Part shown: one piece after another, positions 60,896 through 64,000 of the stretch
Numbering within the stretch: the stretch's first letter is position 1
Layout of the letters: each line of letters opens with the position of its first letter
DNA from: a virus
Direction: 5' to 3' (one strand)
Virus record (IMG/VR): IMGVR_UViG_3300017991_000104
Span: 1-64,000 of that record
DNA length: 64,000 nucleotides
Program-made: the position numbers and the translations under genes
Notes under the pieces: model-generated
Databases searched by the model: none
Told to the model about the DNA's origin: nothing
The model's input: the letters and a program-made list of their open reading frames with translations, nothing else

Positions 60896-61871
60896 ACATA
60901 TCTCCATAAACTACTGATAAAGTGGCCCTTACGACAGCTTCGTGTAAATTGGGGTGTAACGAGTTAACCTCAGTCACTCTCACCTCCTCAAAATGACACT
61001 TTTTCCACTTGTAAGAAGCTACCAAATCTGGGTAGTTGATACTGTTAACCTTCCGACCTAAGTAATCCAATGGTAGCACGCCGCTATTAGCAGCCTCATT
61101 TGTGTCCATCAGCCAAATTGTCTTGTCTTTCTGGAGTCTATAAACGTCCAGAATATTGTTTCTATCGAACCTATTCTCTGCAATCACATGAAACAGCACA
61201 TCCTGATAGGTCCACAGGGAACCATTCCCTAGCTCATAACCCTTTGAGTCCATCTTCGGAACTATCTCAATAACCACAGCGGGTAGCTGTATCCTGTGAT
61301 GTGAGCCTATGGACCAGTCTCCCGTCATCTCGTCCTGGGTGAACTCAATGGATTCTGCGGCAAAAGAGTTAAGGTGGAGTTGCTGGAACCATGGGGCGTT
61401 ATCAGCCTTGTAGACCTGCACAGACCGGAAACTATAGTTAGCTTGTACATCGGATGTTGTGGGCAGGGCACTGTCGAACACCACCTGACCCTCAGGGTAG
61501 TTCACATACCATCCATAGGTTGCATCACCGGAAGGATACATTGTGCCATCTACTTGTATCCCAGTGATGTTGATGGGGTCTGGGTTAGTGGCGGCATCGT
61601 CAAACTCCACACCAGTCTCATGGACCCAGTCTTTACGGAAGCCTTCCCATACTTGACCACTTGACCTAGCTTTGTCTTCGGCCATTCTCAGGATATGATT
61701 GTAGCCACCCGCAATGCCAGTTGTGGGGATTACCACATCCTGCCACCCACCTATCGACAGGAAGGCCCAGTCACTCCACATCTCTAGGGCATTCTCTATC
61801 TCGTTAGACAACCCAGGATTGCTTAACTGAAAGATGCCTTTAAACTTGTCAGTATTCTGTGGACAACCCAT
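60894..61871 (-). CDS. Virion protein (tail completion region), 325 aa
   Basis: N-terminus GIFQLSNPGLSNEIENALEMW then strand-rich with WYVNYPEGQVVFDSALPTTSDVQANY. Between connector genes and tail tube, so a tail completion or terminator protein is likely. Not identified by motif. Confidence 0.6.
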   Translation of the reverse strand: MGCPQNTDKFKGIFQLSNPGLSNEIENALEMWSDWAFLSIGGWQDVVIPTTGIAGGYNHILRMAEDKARSSGQVWEGFRKDWVHETGVEFDDAATNPDPINITGIQVDGTMYPSGDATYGWYVNYPEGQVVFDSALPTTSDVQANYSFRSVQVYKADNAPWFQQLHLNSFAAESIEFTQDEMTGDWSIGSHHRIQLPAVVIEIVPKMDSKGYELGNGSLWTYQDVLFHVIAENRFDRNNILDVYRLQKDKTIWLMDTNEAANSGVLPLDYLGRKVNSINYPDLVASYKWKKCHFEEVRVTEVNSLHPNLHEAVVRATLSVVYGDM

Positions 61872-62536
61872 TACTTAATCCTCTTGGTTACTTCTTTCGT
61901 GACAAGAGCCGCCACTTCGTCTTCCACTGTATTCACCGCATCAGTGACAAAGTTCTTTCCTGCTATCCCACTGAACTCAGGGGGTACCCGCCATGACTTA
62001 CCACGCGATGCAACCATGACTACACCACCAGCACGACTCTTAGGGGTCGGCTTATACTCAATTTGATAGTCAAGAATAATAGCTTGGTCACCATAGTTCA
62101 GTAGCCAATCAAGCCAGCGAATCTCGCTACCCTTCTCAGTGGTATACATTGCATCTGAGAGATTTATCACATCACTATAGTCGCTAGGAATCATAGTAAT
62201 GGATATGCCGCCCATAAGCTTTTTGCCCTGGACTCGTATCTTATTGATTTTGACAACAAGGGAGTTGCTCCATGCTGCAAGTATCGCATCCATATTCTTC
62301 TGAGGATTCCTCAATCCAAATTCGTCTTGAAGTTTCCCAGATACAATAGAATCGTAAGTGGGCGATTCACGAATGGCGTTTATCACCAACTGTCGCGTGC
62401 CAGCTATGATAGGGGCACGTGCAGAGTCCAATGCTCGATTAACCACCCCACGGATGGCATCAAGAATCTTCCTCTCTATTTGTCCCTGGCTCTCTTTGAG
62501 CGACAGCGATGCTTTTATCACGACGTTTGCTCCCAT
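61871..62536 (-). CDS. Putative neck/connector protein, 221 aa
   Basis: Helix followed by basic and glycine-rich strands (RAGGVVMVASRGKSWRVPPEFSG), comparable in layout to HK97 gp10-like neck proteins. Stop/start overlap with the next gene, and 19-base overlap with the previous. Positional inference. Confidence 0.55.
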   Translation of the reverse strand: MGANVVIKASLSLKESQGQIERKILDAIRGVVNRALDSARAPIIAGTRQLVINAIRESPTYDSIVSGKLQDEFGLRNPQKNMDAILAAWSNSLVVKINKIRVQGKKLMGGISITMIPSDYSDVINLSDAMYTTEKGSEIRWLDWLLNYGDQAIILDYQIEYKPTPKSRAGGVVMVASRGKSWRVPPEFSGIAGKNFVTDAVNTVEDEVAALVTKEVTKRIK

Positions 62537-63048
62537 GTAGTTAGGATGTATGCATCAGCACCCCAACCTAATGGCTCAGGGTCGCCCACTCTCTGAAAAA
62601 TGTACTTACCATACGGTTCGATGTCAGTATCGAATACTATCTTTTGAGCCTGCACGATATCGTCATGGGTCGTAATCTTACTGAGAGTTAAGGCGGTCTT
62701 CCCTGGCGTTTTCACATTGGTGCTCATCTTGAGCCACTCTTTACTGTTGAAGAGTACCATGATGTTCATAGACTTTGTGTTATCCGTAGGTGGTGTCTTA
62801 CCCCTGCCATTACAGATGGGGCACACCATGCCGCGTGTGAACGACCGTGGACCAGTCCCATTGTATATCCCCGAAGACCTGTTGTTAACTGGGTCATACG
62901 TACAGTTGGGGCATAGCGTCCAATCTGTTTCTCCGTACACAAGCCGACACGGCACTGTTAGAGCAGTAGCCTCCAACAGCGAATCAATCATGTTTGTATA
63001 CAGCGTCTTCATATCAGCCGTAATAATACCACTAAACGGATTAGTCAT
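62518..63048 (-). CDS. Putative head-tail connector with zinc finger, 176 aa
   Basis: CPNCTYDP (about 46-53) and CPICNGRGK (about 75-83) give a four-Cys zinc site of the DnaJ-like CxxCxGxG type. Similar Cys-containing connectors occur in other siphophages. Function by position. Confidence 0.55.
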   Translation of the reverse strand: MTNPFSGIITADMKTLYTNMIDSLLEATALTVPCRLVYGETDWTLCPNCTYDPVNNRSSGIYNGTGPRSFTRGMVCPICNGRGKTPPTDNTKSMNIMVLFNSKEWLKMSTNVKTPGKTALTLSKITTHDDIVQAQKIVFDTDIEPYGKYIFQRVGDPEPLGWGADAYILTTWEQTS

Positions 63049-63053
63049 AATTC

Positions 63054-63272
63054 TTACCCTGTAGCATTGTCACCTGTGTAGTAACGAACATCATCAAATC
63101 GGTCTTCATACTTACCAGAGATTTCCGCAAGTGTGGGAACTCTCGGCAGTGTATGGTATTCCGAGCCATCATCAATGGCTTGACCGGATGGCGAGATGCG
63201 TGTAGTACGAATGATGACAGTACCATTCTTAATCGGATTACCCGAAAGGGAGTTGATAATATCCTGTCCCAT
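63054..63272 (-). CDS. Small virion-region protein, 72 aa
   Basis: ATG at 63272 (TAATG with the previous stop). MGQDIINSLSGNPIKNGTVIIRTTRIS..., short and unrecognised. Sits with head-tail genes. Confidence 0.5.
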   Translation of the reverse strand: MGQDIINSLSGNPIKNGTVIIRTTRISPSGQAIDDGSEYHTLPRVPTLAEISGKYEDRFDDVRYYTGDNATG

Positions 63273-63985
63273 TAGAATGAAACCTCCATTACTGTGTAGA
63301 TGGCGGCACCCCATCTGACAGTGTCACCACCACCAGTAGAATCCCTAACCTGTATAGCCAACGCATCGTTTGTATCATCAGCGATGGCACGAAATTCAAA
63401 ATTAGCATCATCAGCGTAGCCAGTTGTACTAACGAAGGTAAGTAGTGACGAAGTCCCACTCTGATTCCTTAATAGTCCATTCATAGCACACTCAAACGAT
63501 TTAGTGCAACCGGTAGAAGTCCCAATGAGTTCAGCCCTCCAACCCCATAATGTGTTAGAGGCAAGGGACGGTACCTGTGCGTAGTTATCATCCAGGTATA
63601 GGGTTGACCACCCTGTTCCCGAATGAGTAATTTCAGCACCGACTATAATCTCTTCCTTTTGAACATCACCAGCGTCACCGAACATACCACCACCATGAGT
63701 GATAACATTCTGATTAGTCGTCTTGCCCTTGGTCCCTTGTACCGTTGCGTATTTACTTTGTAATTGATTGCCCGAACCTAGACCAATAGGCTCCCACACA
63801 GCACCGCTGATGCTCGCATCGGTGCATAAGTACATTCCATTGTTTGTAGTATCTAGCCACTTACTCCACGTGTAGAACCAGCCATTGCCAGCCGTGTTGC
63901 CACTATCATCGTTAGCTACGGGTATACCAGTATCCATGATGACTGGACCTACCCTATCAGCCAACTCTTTAAAGCTGGTCGTCAT
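63272..63985 (-). CDS. Virion structural protein, 237 aa
   Basis: Gly/Thr-rich with strand pattern (WFYTWSKWLDTTNNGMYLCTDA). A frame to the right, cut by the window edge, ends at 63982 with an ATGA overlap here, showing that the late operon continues beyond the window. Fibre- or decoration-like composition; role uncertain. Confidence 0.55.
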   Translation of the reverse strand: MTTSFKELADRVGPVIMDTGIPVANDDSGNTAGNGWFYTWSKWLDTTNNGMYLCTDASISGAVWEPIGLGSGNQLQSKYATVQGTKGKTTNQNVITHGGGMFGDAGDVQKEEIIVGAEITHSGTGWSTLYLDDNYAQVPSLASNTLWGWRAELIGTSTGCTKSFECAMNGLLRNQSGTSSLLTFVSTTGYADDANFEFRAIADDTNDALAIQVRDSTGGGDTVRWGAAIYTVMEVSF

Positions 63986-64000
63986 GGTAGTGCCACCGGA

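Noticed and set aside
1-64000. CRISPR array, insertion sequence or attachment site
   Set aside because: No spaced repeats, transposase gene or integrase was seen in the window; the only exact repeats found are the two short tandem duplications.

Overview
This 64 kb window is part of a large tailed-phage (Caudoviricetes) genome. The evidence is tightly packed, overlapping genes, a complete phage-type replication set, a long run of small unknown genes, and a tail module with a 2460-residue tape measure protein. At about 1.5 angstrom per residue (a general rule for tape measures) that suggests a siphovirus with an unusually long tail of roughly 350 nm. The host cannot be read from the sequence. 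The strong AGGAGG-type ribosome binding sites, the type II tRNA-Tyr and the monomeric B12-dependent ribonucleotide reductase fit a bacterial host but do not name it.

Layout. Bases 1 to about 41,050 are all on the plus strand. They begin with nucleotide metabolism (class II ribonucleotide reductase) and one tRNA. Recombination and replication follow: a RecA-like recombinase, a Vsr/DUF559-like nuclease, DnaB helicase, DnaG-like primase, a stand-alone GGQ release-factor-like protein, dNMP kinase, a RecB-like nuclease and a DnaE-type polymerase in two pieces. The two polymerase genes are separated by 5.2 kb of small genes. Then come SSB, a sigma-like factor and, at 28-39 kb, a large glycosyltransferase and sugar-nucleotide module. 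The strand ends with a free-standing homing-type endonuclease and a possible annealing protein. From 41,045 to the right edge everything is on the minus strand and encodes the virion. Read from right to left this is head-tail connectors, tail tube protein, probable assembly chaperones, a LamG-like protein, tape measure, tail-tip proteins and another glycosyltransferase. The two blocks converge at 41,045, where a terminator hairpin lies inside the end of the opposing gene.

What stands out. There are four inteins in 31 kb: in ribonucleotide reductase, DnaB, the C-terminal DnaE piece and a family-4-like glycosyltransferase. Each sits exactly in a catalytic or otherwise conserved motif. They carry LAGLIDADG or HNH endonuclease domains, and the DnaB intein has the hallmarks of a class 3 intein. 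The DnaE polymerase is physically split between palm and fingers with no intein at the break. The tape measure carries a probable PD-(D/E)XK nuclease-like domain. Five gene pairs share the same overprinting pattern, an acidic tail over a basic start, always in the same relative frame. A 48-residue microprotein is present twice with only silent changes over 34 codons. A perfect 28-bp tandem duplication has frameshifted one small gene.

How the genes work together. Ribonucleotide reductase, dNMP kinase and a nucleoside deoxyribosyltransferase-like enzyme would supply dNTPs. DnaB, primase, split DnaE, SSB, RecA and nucleases would form a largely host-independent replisome. The sigma-like factor may direct transcription from AT-rich promoters such as those before the tRNA and ssb. 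The glycosyltransferases probably decorate virion proteins, DNA or a host surface glycan. No lysis genes, terminase, portal or capsid genes are visible, so they must lie outside the window.
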